From assembly GCA_965230225.1 (NCBI GenBank), contig CBDDKM010000010.1:310001-374000 (forward strand): DNA of 64,000 nucleotides, written 5' to 3'. How positions within the stretch are numbered: position 1 is the first letter of the stretch; the number at the start of each line of letters is the position of its first letter. Under the pieces are notes generated by a model. That model was not told the origin of the DNA and ran no database searches. It saw only the letters and a list, made by a program, of their open reading frames with translations. Made by a program: the position numbers and the translations under genes. Source of the stretch: CALSMU01 sp965230225 (GTDB lineage Bacteria; Bacteroidota; Bacteroidia; Flavobacteriales_D; Parvicellaceae). This document shows positions 17,546-25,317 of this stretch, piece after piece.

Positions 17546-19180
17546 ATGAAAAATAAAGTTATCTATATTCTTATTGGCCTTATGGTCGTTGCACTAATCG
17601 GAATCATTCTGATTCAGTTGCAATGGATTGATAACGCTATTAAGGATAAAGAGGCCGAATACACGAGCAGAGCCAACGATGCCCTTAATGATGTTAATGA
17701 AGACATTGTAGAACATGAAGCCATGTTCTTTGTCAATCAGCTAGGAGGATTAGATTCCTTAATGGGAGACATCGAATTTATAGATGACTCTGCACACCAT
17801 CGAATTATTGTAGGAGGGAATACGGAAACGGTAATTCATCATGAAAATGATGATGATAAAAACGTGATCCGAATTAGCATGACCACCGATGAAGGTTTTG
17901 ATAACGTAAAGGAAATTATCCATAGCATTCCCAACGAAGAAGATGAGCTCATTCAAATTTTAGAATTAGAAGAACTAGCTCAATTGGGAGAAGAGTTAGA
18001 AGAGAAACTGGGAGAGATAAAAATCACGGTTAAGGAAACCATCGAGAACACTGAGGAAGTAGAAGCTAAAATGGACATCATTGAGTCCAGAGTAAAGCAC
18101 TTTACTTTTGAGAATATTCTTTCTGACGAACACCTAAGGCAACGAATTAGTAAAGATGAATTGAACGAAAGAATCAAAGAGGCATTTGAAAAACATGGCT
18201 TAAATTCCAATTACGACTTTGCAGTTTACAACAAAGACAAAGAGGCAATTGAGGAAGATTATTCTTCTGATAATTTTGATGAAGACGGAGATAAAATCAT
18301 CGTAAAAAAGAAGCTTTTCCCGGAAGACTTATCAGATCACAACGAATATGAATTGGCTGTTCAATTGAACGATCAAAGTAACTTTGTTTGGTCCGAAGTA
18401 AAGTCGATGATCTTTACCTCTACCCTATTTACACTGTTGATTCTTCTGTGTTTTGGTTATTCGGTTTATTACATTTTTAAGCAAAAGAAAATCAGTCAGG
18501 TTAAGAATGATTTCATCAACAACATGACTCATGAATTAAAAACCCCTTTGGCTTCTATTTCTTTAGCTGCCGACTCTATTAAGCATCCTAGAGTAATTGG
18601 AAACGAACAGGAAGTGGATCATTTTATTACCATCATTAAAAATGAGGAGAGAAGAATGAACAACCACATAGAAAAAGTACTGGAAATAGCTCGATTAGAT
18701 AAAGGCGAATTACAGCTTCAGAAAGAAAACATCGATTTCATTCCACTTATTCATAAAGCCATAGAACAGGCTAACCTGAGACTTACCAGTGCCAATGGAA
18801 CCATTCATTTTGATTCTAAATTAAGTTCGGCTGTAGTTAATGGAGATGCTTTTCATTTGGCCAATACCCTTAATAACATTCTAGACAATAGCATTAAGTA
18901 TCGTAGAAACGACTTAAGTATACATGTTCGATTATCTGAAAAAGCTTCTGGTTTTGAAATTACCATCATTGATAATGGTATTGGAATCAACAAGAAAACG
19001 GCCCGCCAGGCCTTTGATAAATTTTATAGAGAGGAAGGTGGAAACATACACACGGTTAAAGGATTTGGATTAGGGCTTAGTTACGTAAAAAGCATTGTTA
19101 ATGCACATGGAGGAACCGTGGAAATTGATGGAAGTCCGAATAAAGGAACTACAGTAAAAATGACTATCCCAAAAGCATGA
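17546..19180 (+). CDS. Sensor histidine kinase (RprX-like)
   Basis: Membrane-bound two-component kinase of 544 residues. TM1 is at about 6-25 and TM2 at about 287-311, leaving a periplasmic domain of about 260 residues that is acidic and partly coiled coil (residues 130-185, for example EELAQLGEELEEKLGE). The HisKA domain has the phosphorylated H329 in FINNMTHELKTPLAS. The ATPase domain shows the N box (NNILDNSIKY, 443-452), DNGIGI (476-481) and GFGLGLS (506-512). The layout resembles the RprX family of Bacteroidota. The stop overlaps the regulator start by 4 bases. The periplasmic part has no family I can name; its acidity is like that of the divergent secreted protein. Confidence 0.92.
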   Translation: MKNKVIYILIGLMVVALIGIILIQLQWIDNAIKDKEAEYTSRANDALNDVNEDIVEHEAMFFVNQLGGLDSLMGDIEFIDDSAHHRIIVGGNTETVIHHENDDDKNVIRISMTTDEGFDNVKEIIHSIPNEEDELIQILELEELAQLGEELEEKLGEIKITVKETIENTEEVEAKMDIIESRVKHFTFENILSDEHLRQRISKDELNERIKEAFEKHGLNSNYDFAVYNKDKEAIEEDYSSDNFDEDGDKIIVKKKLFPEDLSDHNEYELAVQLNDQSNFVWSEVKSMIFTSTLFTLLILLCFGYSVYYIFKQKKISQVKNDFINNMTHELKTPLASISLAADSIKHPRVIGNEQEVDHFITIIKNEERRMNNHIEKVLEIARLDKGELQLQKENIDFIPLIHKAIEQANLRLTSANGTIHFDSKLSSAVVNGDAFHLANTLNNILDNSIKYRRNDLSIHVRLSEKASGFEITIIDNGIGINKKTARQAFDKFYREEGGNIHTVKGFGLGLSYVKSIVNAHGGTVEIDGSPNKGTTVKMTIPKA

Positions 19181-19875
19181 AGACCGATAAGAAAAGAATA
19201 TTATTAGTGGAGGATGAAGAGAACTTTGGTTCACTGCTTCAAAACTATTTGCAGTTATCTAACTACATTGTGGATTGGCAACGAAATGGGGCCCTTGGGT
19301 ATTCCGCTTTTAAACAGGGGCATTACGACTTATGCATTTTTGATGTGATGATGCCCCACATGGATGGATTTACTTTAGCTGAAAAAGTAAGAGAACACAA
19401 CAAAGACATTCCTTTCATTTTTCTTACAGCTAAAAACCTGAAAGAAGACCAGATTAAAGGGTACAAAGTTGGTGCTGTAGATTACCTAAACAAACCCTTT
19501 GATGTAGAGGTATTGCTATTAAAATTGGAGGTTATTTTCAGTCGAAGTTCTTTACCAACAGAAAATCTTCCACAGGAAAGTGAATATCAAATTGGTCAGT
19601 TCAATTTTGATGTAAAAAAAAGGCTTCTCAACGGACCATCAGAAACGAAAAAACTATCCCCAAAGGAATCCGCCTTACTTGAATTGCTATGTCAGCACCT
19701 TAATGCTATCATGCCAAGAGAAATTGCTTTGAAAAAAATCTGGAAAGAGGAAAGCTATTTTACCACCAGAAGCATGGATGTGTACATTACCAAATTGAGG
19801 AAGTACCTTAAAGAAGATAATAAAGTTTCTATCGAGAACTTACACTCCAGTGGTTACCAACTTACGGTTGATTAA
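19177..19875 (+). CDS. OmpR-family response regulator (RprY-like)
   Basis: Cytoplasmic partner of the preceding kinase, 232 residues. The receiver domain has the acidic pair E12-D13, phospho-acceptor D56 in CIFDVMMPHMDG, a Thr in FIFLTAK and the KPFD Lys motif. The winged-helix output domain (about 130-232) contains LSPKESALLELLCQ and TRSMDVYITKLRKYL, characteristic of the OmpR/PhoB class. Translationally coupled to the kinase (4-base overlap). Probable binding site: the four phased TTAAAG repeats at 17442-17480. Its stop abuts the next, convergent gene. Confidence 0.94.
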   Translation: MKTDKKRILLVEDEENFGSLLQNYLQLSNYIVDWQRNGALGYSAFKQGHYDLCIFDVMMPHMDGFTLAEKVREHNKDIPFIFLTAKNLKEDQIKGYKVGAVDYLNKPFDVEVLLLKLEVIFSRSSLPTENLPQESEYQIGQFNFDVKKRLLNGPSETKKLSPKESALLELLCQHLNAIMPREIALKKIWKEESYFTTRSMDVYITKLRKYLKEDNKVSIENLHSSGYQLTVD

Positions 19876-20370
19876 CTATTTAGGGATAGTAATGAATTCC
19901 CACTTCCCAATCCGATACTTTTTATTAAAAAATGGCCAGGCCATCATTCCTGCTGCCACTAAAGCCCCTGCCGGGTAAAGGTGTTCTTTTAGAAATACAG
20001 GTCTTTCTTTATTGATTAAAGCATTGATGGTTGTTATGGTAGCATAACCAAATCCGGCGATAGGAAACATTACTGCCATTTGTTTTACGAAAGAACGTCC
20101 TCTTGGATCAATCACCTTCTGTATTTCTGACAGTTCGAAATAGTTAGAGTCTACACGAATCATTGACTGATCAATGTCCATGATAACCCCAACAGCCAAT
20201 GTATCCTCAATAATAAACTGAATGGTTTCGTACTGATCAAAGTAAATCCTATCTTTTTTATGCCTTAGGGCCAATACGTAATCTGCCTCAGAAGAGTCCT
20301 GACTCCAGCCACTCAAACAACCTCCTAAAAACAAGATTACCATCAATATTTTGAGCCCGTTCATAAACAA
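19876..20370 (-). CDS. Exported protein of unknown function
   Basis: Protein of 164 residues with a hydrophobic N terminus. FLGGC at 14-18 could be a lipobox (lipoprotein), or cleavage may follow GWSQ. The middle has short beta strands around YFDQYETIQFIIEDTLAVGV, and a hydrophobic stretch around VKQMAVMFPIAGFGYATI plus another near GALVAAGMMAWPFF suggest membrane contact. I do not recognise a family. It is convergent with the response regulator (no gap) and divergent from murF. The first ATG (20370) and one two codons later are both possible starts. Confidence 0.6.
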   Translation of the reverse strand: MFMNGLKILMVILFLGGCLSGWSQDSSEADYVLALRHKKDRIYFDQYETIQFIIEDTLAVGVIMDIDQSMIRVDSNYFELSEIQKVIDPRGRSFVKQMAVMFPIAGFGYATITTINALINKERPVFLKEHLYPAGALVAAGMMAWPFFNKKYRIGKWEFITIPK

Positions 20371-20423
20371 TTGGTTGATGATATAATTTACGAATTAAAT
20401 TTAATACACATCTCGTTTGCTAC

Positions 20424-20431
20424 TAACTTTG
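20424..20431 (+). promoter_or_regulatory. Predicted -7 element of murF
   Basis: TAACTTTG matches TAnnTTTG. It lies inside the upstream extension of the murF frame (TTG at 20417), which argues that translation starts at the ATG at 20468. Confidence 0.5.
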
Positions 20432-20467
20432 TGTGATAGGTTTTATTGCACAACGCTACCAATTAAT

Positions 20468-21754
20468 ATGACGACAATCGAAGAAATTCACGTTTTATTC
20501 AACTCAACTACAGGAGTTTGTACTGACACCAGAAAAGTAGAAAAAGACAAAATGTTTTTTGCCCTGAAAGGTGATAATTTTAACGGAAATAAGTTCGCTG
20601 CCAAAGCTTTGGAAGATGGATGCAAATTTGCCGTTATCGATGAGGAAGAATACGCTGTGAATGATCGATGTATCCTTGTACAAGATGTACTCAAATGTCT
20701 TCAGGAATTGGCAAATTACCACAGAAAACAATTTGACATACCAGTTATCGGAATTACCGGAAGTAACGGTAAAACCACCTCTAAAGAGTTAATTGGAGCA
20801 GTACTGGAAACCACCTATAATGTATTGGTTACTCAAGGAAACTTGAACAACCACATTGGAGTTCCACTTACGTTATTGCAGCTTAATGAAAAGCATGAAA
20901 TAGCCATTATTGAAATGGGAGCCAATAAGCCCGGAGACATTAAAGAACTGGTGGAAATTGCAGAACCGAATCACGGTTTAATTACCAACATTGGAACTGC
21001 TCATATTGAAGGTTTTGGCTCCTTCGAAGGTGTGCTAAAAACGAAAAGTGAATTGTACGATTGGATCGAAAAAGTAGATGGAAAAATTTTCATTAACCAC
21101 GATGACCCTGTACTAAATAGCGTTTGCCCGCAATCATTACTACACGTTACTTATGGTGTAGACGATGGATACGTAAAAGGAAAACTGACTCACCTTACTC
21201 CATTTGTTCATTTTGCCTATACCAACGAAAGGTACCAATCGCCTGTTATAGAAACCCAATTAGTAGGGAAATACAATTTCTACAATTTCCTTGCTGCTAT
21301 TGCAGTGGGAGTTTACCTGGAAGTGGATGTGCACGACATCAATAAAGCACTGGAAAACTATACTCCATCTAACAATCGTTCTCAGGTTACCAAAACTGAA
21401 ACCAACACAGTAATTGTAGATTGCTACAATGCTAACCCAAGCAGCATGAAAGTGGCTCTTGAAAGCTTTGTTGAAATTGAAAATGGAAAACGAATTGCCA
21501 TTTTGGGTGACATGCTTGAACTGGGAAATATTTCGGAAGAAGAGCATCAAAACGTGCTCAACTTTCTGGAGGAGAATAACTTGGATTCGTATGTAGTAGG
21601 AGCAGAATTTGCCAAGGTAACCAATGCTGGTAATCACTTTAATTCTACTACTGAACTATTGGAACACATCAAGAATAATCCTATCCAAAATACATTGGTT
21701 CTACTTAAAGGATCAAGAGGTATTAAGTTGGAGCAGGTGATGGATTTGTTGTGA
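20468..21754 (+). CDS. murF: UDP-N-acetylmuramoyl-tripeptide--D-alanyl-D-alanine ligase
   Basis: Cytoplasmic Mur ligase that adds D-Ala-D-Ala to the UDP-MurNAc tripeptide, the last soluble step of peptidoglycan precursor synthesis. 428 residues from the ATG at 20468. N-terminal substrate domain with TGVCTDTRKV and FFALKGDNFNGNKF; the ATP loop GITGSNGKTT is at 95-104; central motifs include NLNNHIGVPLTLL, EMGANKPGDI and GLITNIGTAHIEGFGS; the C-terminal domain has DCYNANPSSMKVAL and ILGDMLELG. All ligase landmarks are present. It is not in a division/cell-wall cluster here; it stands alone, followed by a 550-base repeat region. Confidence 0.96.
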   Translation: MTTIEEIHVLFNSTTGVCTDTRKVEKDKMFFALKGDNFNGNKFAAKALEDGCKFAVIDEEEYAVNDRCILVQDVLKCLQELANYHRKQFDIPVIGITGSNGKTTSKELIGAVLETTYNVLVTQGNLNNHIGVPLTLLQLNEKHEIAIIEMGANKPGDIKELVEIAEPNHGLITNIGTAHIEGFGSFEGVLKTKSELYDWIEKVDGKIFINHDDPVLNSVCPQSLLHVTYGVDDGYVKGKLTHLTPFVHFAYTNERYQSPVIETQLVGKYNFYNFLAAIAVGVYLEVDVHDINKALENYTPSNNRSQVTKTETNTVIVDCYNANPSSMKVALESFVEIENGKRIAILGDMLELGNISEEEHQNVLNFLEENNLDSYVVGAEFAKVTNAGNHFNSTTELLEHIKNNPIQNTLVLLKGSRGIKLEQVMDLL

Positions 21755-22304
21755 TTTTGGAGTACTTAAAGTTAGAAATACTTGAAATGCCTAAAGTTAA
21801 AAGTGCCTAAAATTTGAAATGCTTGAAATGCTTTAAGTACTCACACTCTGTACTCAATATTCCTTTTGTCTTCTCTGGACTCCTGATCTGCGCTGCGCTT
21901 CGTCTGGAGTGAGGGTGGTAAGGGAACTATAGGGTGAGTTTGGGTTAATGAGTTATAACCTAATTCATGGTATGATGAGAAAGGAGTACTTGAAGTTAGA
22001 AATACTTGAAATGCCTAAAGTTAAAAGTACTTGAAGTGCCTAGAGTTTGAAATACTTAAAATAAAAAGTACTTGAAATAGGTTTCTCTCCTAATAGCTAC
22101 CCAGACACTGAAAAGGAGGTGCATCTAAGGTTTTTAGATTACAAGCAAATATAATTCCTAGTACTTAGTACAACAGACATAAGACATCGTACATGATACA
22201 TTATACATCCCCAATTCCACATACTGGTGTGAATATCCTACTTGAGGTTAACCGCCTGTAGGTCAAAAAAGATTATAACTTCCCAAACCAATCCAAAATG
22301 ACCT
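21755..22304. other. Gene-free region filled mostly with repeats
   Basis: 550 bases without a credible coding frame. 21759-22080 is the composite repeat described separately. The rest (22081-22304) has AT-rich text with words such as GACATAAGACATCG and GTACATGATACATTATACAT, which recall the GACATAAGATG/TCTTATGTACAATG words at 43998-44040. No tRNA fold, terminator or clear promoter was found. Confidence 0.6.
21759..22080 (+). repeat. Composite intergenic repeat, copy A
   Basis: Two direct copies of a 46-base block (21759-21804 and 21983-22028) differ at one base only. Each is built of about 9-11-base units around ACTTGAAAT and GCCTAAAGT. The second is extended by an extra unit. Between them is a different core with CACTCTGTACTCAATA (21844-21859) and a GACTCC/GGAGT inverted arm. 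Two 16-base words from this copy, ACTTGAAATGCCTAAA and CACTCTGTACTCAATA, recur exactly, in inverted orientation and in the same order, at 44151-44267. This marks a dispersed repeat family. Confidence 0.8.
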
Positions 22305-22961
22305 ATGAAACAAAAACTGACCTACTTATTTTTATTATTAACCACCACCACGTTTAGTCAATCTGATTTTTGGGACCACTTAAAAGTTGGTGCCGTAATT
22401 GCCCCGGAAATGAATCAAGTTCAAAATACCACCCCTGTATCAGGTACTAGTTATGGATATGAGTCTGTAATGAACTACACTTACGGGGCTCAATTTTTAT
22501 ACAAATTCGACGATAAAGTAGAATTGGGAGTTGGACTAAATGGTGCCAATAAAAGCTTTGTTAGAACAGATGTTTGCACCACTTGTGATGTAGAAATTTC
22601 TACCAGCAATCATTTTGTAATTAGATACTTAGAACTACCTTTATCCGTACAATACTACCTTCAAAACGATCGATTGGATATCTTTGCTATTGGAGGTATA
22701 CAAACAGGATTATTAACGAATAATTCTGCCTTTAGAACAGATATGTACGGAAACGAATACAACTATATACAGTCTACAACAGATTTTACCAAACTCCAAT
22801 TGGGAGTACAGGTAGGAGCTGGTATTAACTACAACCTAACGTACAGAGGTAGTGTTGGGCTGAATGTAGTATATAAAAACTACCTGGGTAATTTTTCTTC
22901 TACACCATCTACTAAGATGAGTGGACTGAGCATACAACCGGGTATATTCTACCAGTTTTAA
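22305..22961 (+). CDS. Outer-membrane beta-barrel protein (PorT/OMP-like)
   Basis: Predicted outer-membrane protein of 218 residues. The signal peptide ends TTTFSQS. Alternating hydrophobic strands (YTYGAQFLYKFDDKVELGVG, VIRYLELPLSVQYYL, LQLGVQVGAGINYNL, LSIQPGIFYQF) and a final aromatic residue are typical of small eight-stranded barrels in Bacteroidota. Two nearby Cys (CTTC) may form a disulphide in a loop. Function unknown. Start codon at 22305; the 53-residue gene starts 1 base after its stop. Confidence 0.8.
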   Translation: MKQKLTYLFLLLTTTTFSQSDFWDHLKVGAVIAPEMNQVQNTTPVSGTSYGYESVMNYTYGAQFLYKFDDKVELGVGLNGANKSFVRTDVCTTCDVEISTSNHFVIRYLELPLSVQYYLQNDRLDIFAIGGIQTGLLTNNSAFRTDMYGNEYNYIQSTTDFTKLQLGVQVGAGINYNLTYRGSVGLNVVYKNYLGNFSSTPSTKMSGLSIQPGIFYQF

Positions 22962-22962
22962 C

Positions 22963-23124
22963 ATGACCATTGGAGAGATTCTCATAGCCATTTTTGTATT
23001 TGCCTTCTTTATTGGAGGGATATATGTAGGCATCAAACTATTTCGCTGGAACCAAAGAGACATGGCCAAAAAGAAAGAGCGAAATGACGCTATTAGAGCC
23101 AGACAGCAGGAAAAGGAAGATTAA
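22963..23124 (+). CDS. Small membrane protein, 53 residues
   Basis: Short gene starting with ATG 1 base after the stop of the barrel protein gene. The product has one transmembrane helix (about residues 5-26, ILIAIFVFAFFIGGIYVGI) and a strongly charged cytoplasmic tail (KKKERNDAIRARQQEKED). Tight spacing suggests translational coupling. It ends 31 bases before ybaB, with a predicted ybaB promoter in between. No family recognised; the shape (one helix plus a charged tail) fits small regulatory membrane proteins. Confidence 0.65.
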   Translation: MTIGEILIAIFVFAFFIGGIYVGIKLFRWNQRDMAKKKERNDAIRARQQEKED

Positions 23125-23129
23125 TTTCG

Positions 23130-23137
23130 TATCTTTG
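23130..23137 (+). promoter_or_regulatory. Predicted -7 element of ybaB
   Basis: TATCTTTG matches the TAnnTTTG consensus, 18 bases before the ATG at 23156. Confidence 0.5.
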
Positions 23138-23155
23138 TAGCCAAATCAATTAGAC

Positions 23156-23476
23156 ATGTTTGGAAACCAGAATATGAACGATATGATGTCCAAATTGCAA
23201 GAAATGCAAGGGGCTGTTGAAGAATCAAAGAAAAGACTTGAAAACATCTACGTTAAGGGAGAATCTTCCGATGGTAGAATTCGCTTTATTCTGGATGGTA
23301 ACCGAAAGGTTAAAGAAGTTACTGTAGCCGACGAGTTATTATCGCCTGAAAACAAAGAAGAACTTCAGGACATGTTAGTGGTAGCGTTTAACAAAGCTAT
23401 GGAAGACGCTGATCATGTTCACGAGTCTGAAATGAAAAATACTGCCTTTGGTATGTTCCCTGGAATGGGCGGATAA
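23156..23476 (+). CDS. YbaB/EbfC nucleoid-associated protein
   Basis: Small DNA-binding protein of 106 residues that coats and bends DNA as a dimer. An N-terminal helix with MMSKLQEMQGAVEESKKRLE is followed by the beta core (GESSDGRIRFILDGNRKVKE), then VTVADELLSPENKEELQDML and a long C-terminal helix, the YbaB/EbfC pattern. The usual partners dnaX and recR are not adjacent. Own promoter predicted at 23130-23137. Convergent with the next gene, which ends at the base after its stop. Confidence 0.9.
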   Translation: MFGNQNMNDMMSKLQEMQGAVEESKKRLENIYVKGESSDGRIRFILDGNRKVKEVTVADELLSPENKEELQDMLVVAFNKAMEDADHVHESEMKNTAFGMFPGMGG

Positions 23477-24322
23477 TTACCTATGGTAATCCAGTAATCC
23501 ATCCATTGGAGATTTAATAACCTTTCCTACACCTACACCATATTTACGGGCTACATTGGTGAGTTCCTCTTTAAAATGATACCCGATAGACCCTACCACA
23601 TTCAGTGGTAAATGTTGATATTGATCGTATTTTACAATGTGTTTCCTAAAGAATTGATCCATACAATTTTCGATCAGTTCAGTAGCATAAGGTTCCTCTT
23701 CCTTAATTGCATCCAGCCACCTTGTAAAACTTGCCAAAAATCGATTTGGCGACGGTTCTTTGTAGACTTTGTGCAAAATGTCTTCTCTTGTAAGCCCAAA
23801 TTTACTTTTAAACTTATCCGATACGGATTGTGGCATTTCTTGTAGTAAATAGTCTTGCACCAACTGTTTCCCAATGCATGCTCCACTTCCTTCATCTCCC
23901 AATATAAACCCCAATGCCGGAACGTTCTTCACAATGTTTTCTCCATCAAAATGACAAGTATTACTTCCGGTTCCAAGTATTGCTGCAATCCCCTCTTCTT
24001 TACCACATAGCGCTCTGGCTGCTGCAAGTAAATCGTGGTGTACCACTACATTGGCTTGGTTAAATACTTCTTTCAAAGCCTCTTCAACTACTTCATTCTT
24101 TTCCGGCGATGAGCAACCAGCACCATAAAAATGCACCTCACCTATAGAACTAAAGTGATTTCCGCTTTTGAAGTTCATTTGTTTTACAATGGACCGTGCA
24201 ATTTCCTCCGAAGTTTTGAAATACGGATTATACCCCTCTGTTACAGCGTAATCCACTGTCCCATCATTATATATCAACATCCAGTCCGTTTTGGTGGACC
24301 CACTATCTGCAATTAACTTCAT
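23477..24322 (-). CDS. BadF/BadG-type ATPase, N-acetylglucosamine-kinase-like
   Basis: Cytoplasmic ASKHA-fold kinase of 281 residues. Motifs: the phosphate-1 loop IADSGSTKTDW (4-14), phosphate-2 region GTGSNTCHFD, and GFILGDEGSGACIGKQL in the middle, which is the hallmark of the BadF/BadG/BcrA/BcrD family that includes eukaryotic NAG kinase. In Bacteroidota these are usually taken as N-acetylglucosamine kinases for recycled cell-wall sugars. The sugar specificity is not proven. No cell-wall-recycling genes are adjacent. It is preceded at 4 bases by the DUF4249 gene on the same strand, so it may be the last gene of that operon. Confidence 0.82.
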   Translation of the reverse strand: MKLIADSGSTKTDWMLIYNDGTVDYAVTEGYNPYFKTSEEIARSIVKQMNFKSGNHFSSIGEVHFYGAGCSSPEKNEVVEEALKEVFNQANVVVHHDLLAAARALCGKEEGIAAILGTGSNTCHFDGENIVKNVPALGFILGDEGSGACIGKQLVQDYLLQEMPQSVSDKFKSKFGLTREDILHKVYKEPSPNRFLASFTRWLDAIKEEEPYATELIENCMDQFFRKHIVKYDQYQHLPLNVVGSIGYHFKEELTNVARKYGVGVGKVIKSPMDGLLDYHR

Positions 24323-24326
24323 ATCT

Positions 24327-25313
24327 CTACTGACAAATTACGGTATCACGGAAAATTCCGTGTCCTCCCCAGATTCCTATTCCACCCTCCACATTTGATG
24401 GAAGGTTACCCGGTGCCGCAAAAGGGCTTCCATTGGTAGCTGCTTGATTCTCTAGTGCTCTATAGTACAAAAAAGTAGCATGATCAATACTGGTAAACTT
24501 CAGTACAACAGTATCTCCGGATTTAAAATAACCTTCTTCAGGCCCTTCATCATCCGGTCCCTCCAGATTCCCTACTTCTCCTCTATTGTACTGTAAATCA
24601 AAAGATAATCCATTGAAGAATTTATCATCAAATACAGATCCGAAGGGAGCAATTGGGAAAGCATCTTTCTGCTGTCCTTGTACCTGTCCATCCGGCCCAG
24701 GGAAATTGTATAAATACTGGTTAATACGTTGTGCATACCATCGATAACTGTTTCCTGCCGTATCAGGGTCCTGAAGCGTTGCCCACATGAATCCCAAAGA
24801 GTCCAAACTTGGCAATGGCTCAAACCATGAGGAATCTAAAGCTACAGCGTATGGAATACTCGTTTGGGCAGTAATCGAATGTCCGTCCACATCAATTTCC
24901 AAAGAGTATTTTTTTCCATCCACTCCCATTGCCAGAGGATCAAAGGAGGTGTAAACACAATAATCAAAATACTGTAAACTCTCTACCGGTATTCCAGTTA
25001 GTTGACTTACATCATCTAACAACGAATCCGGCAATGAGCTGGTACATAGTTCTGATAACGGGTAAACATTTGTCCCGTCACTCATGTTCATGGTGGCATT
25101 GTGTACAAACGAACCAAATAAGGAATTCGCATCTGTTGGATCAAAATATCCTTGTGTTTGTGTTAAAATGACCATGGGCGGAGTATTGGACTCTATCTTT
25201 CCTTCCACCACAAACTCCGGATCAGTTGGAGGAATATCCACCTCAACTTCCTTTTGGCAAGAGATTAAAAACAATCCCAAAATAAAAGCGATGTATAGTT
25301 CTTTTCTGTTCAT
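24327..25313 (-). CDS. DUF4249 lipoprotein
   Basis: Surface or periplasmic lipoprotein of 328 residues from the ATG at 25313 (an upstream in-frame start at 25379 would lie within the preceding gene). The signal ends in the lipobox LISC. The mature part starts QKEVEVDIPPTDPEFVVEGK and continues with ANSLFG-type strands, the usual N-terminal pattern of DUF4249 proteins, which are encoded next to TonB receptors in Bacteroidota. It starts 4 bases after the receptor stop, so both act together, perhaps as a ligand-capture pair. Substrate unknown. Confidence 0.82.
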   Translation of the reverse strand: MNRKELYIAFILGLFLISCQKEVEVDIPPTDPEFVVEGKIESNTPPMVILTQTQGYFDPTDANSLFGSFVHNATMNMSDGTNVYPLSELCTSSLPDSLLDDVSQLTGIPVESLQYFDYCVYTSFDPLAMGVDGKKYSLEIDVDGHSITAQTSIPYAVALDSSWFEPLPSLDSLGFMWATLQDPDTAGNSYRWYAQRINQYLYNFPGPDGQVQGQQKDAFPIAPFGSVFDDKFFNGLSFDLQYNRGEVGNLEGPDDEGPEEGYFKSGDTVVLKFTSIDHATFLYYRALENQAATNGSPFAAPGNLPSNVEGGIGIWGGHGIFRDTVICQ

Positions 25314-25317
25314 GTTT

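Noticed and set aside
21759..22080. CRISPR array
   Set aside because: Repeats are adjacent and only about 10 bases in unit length, with no unique spacers of 30 bases and no cas genes.
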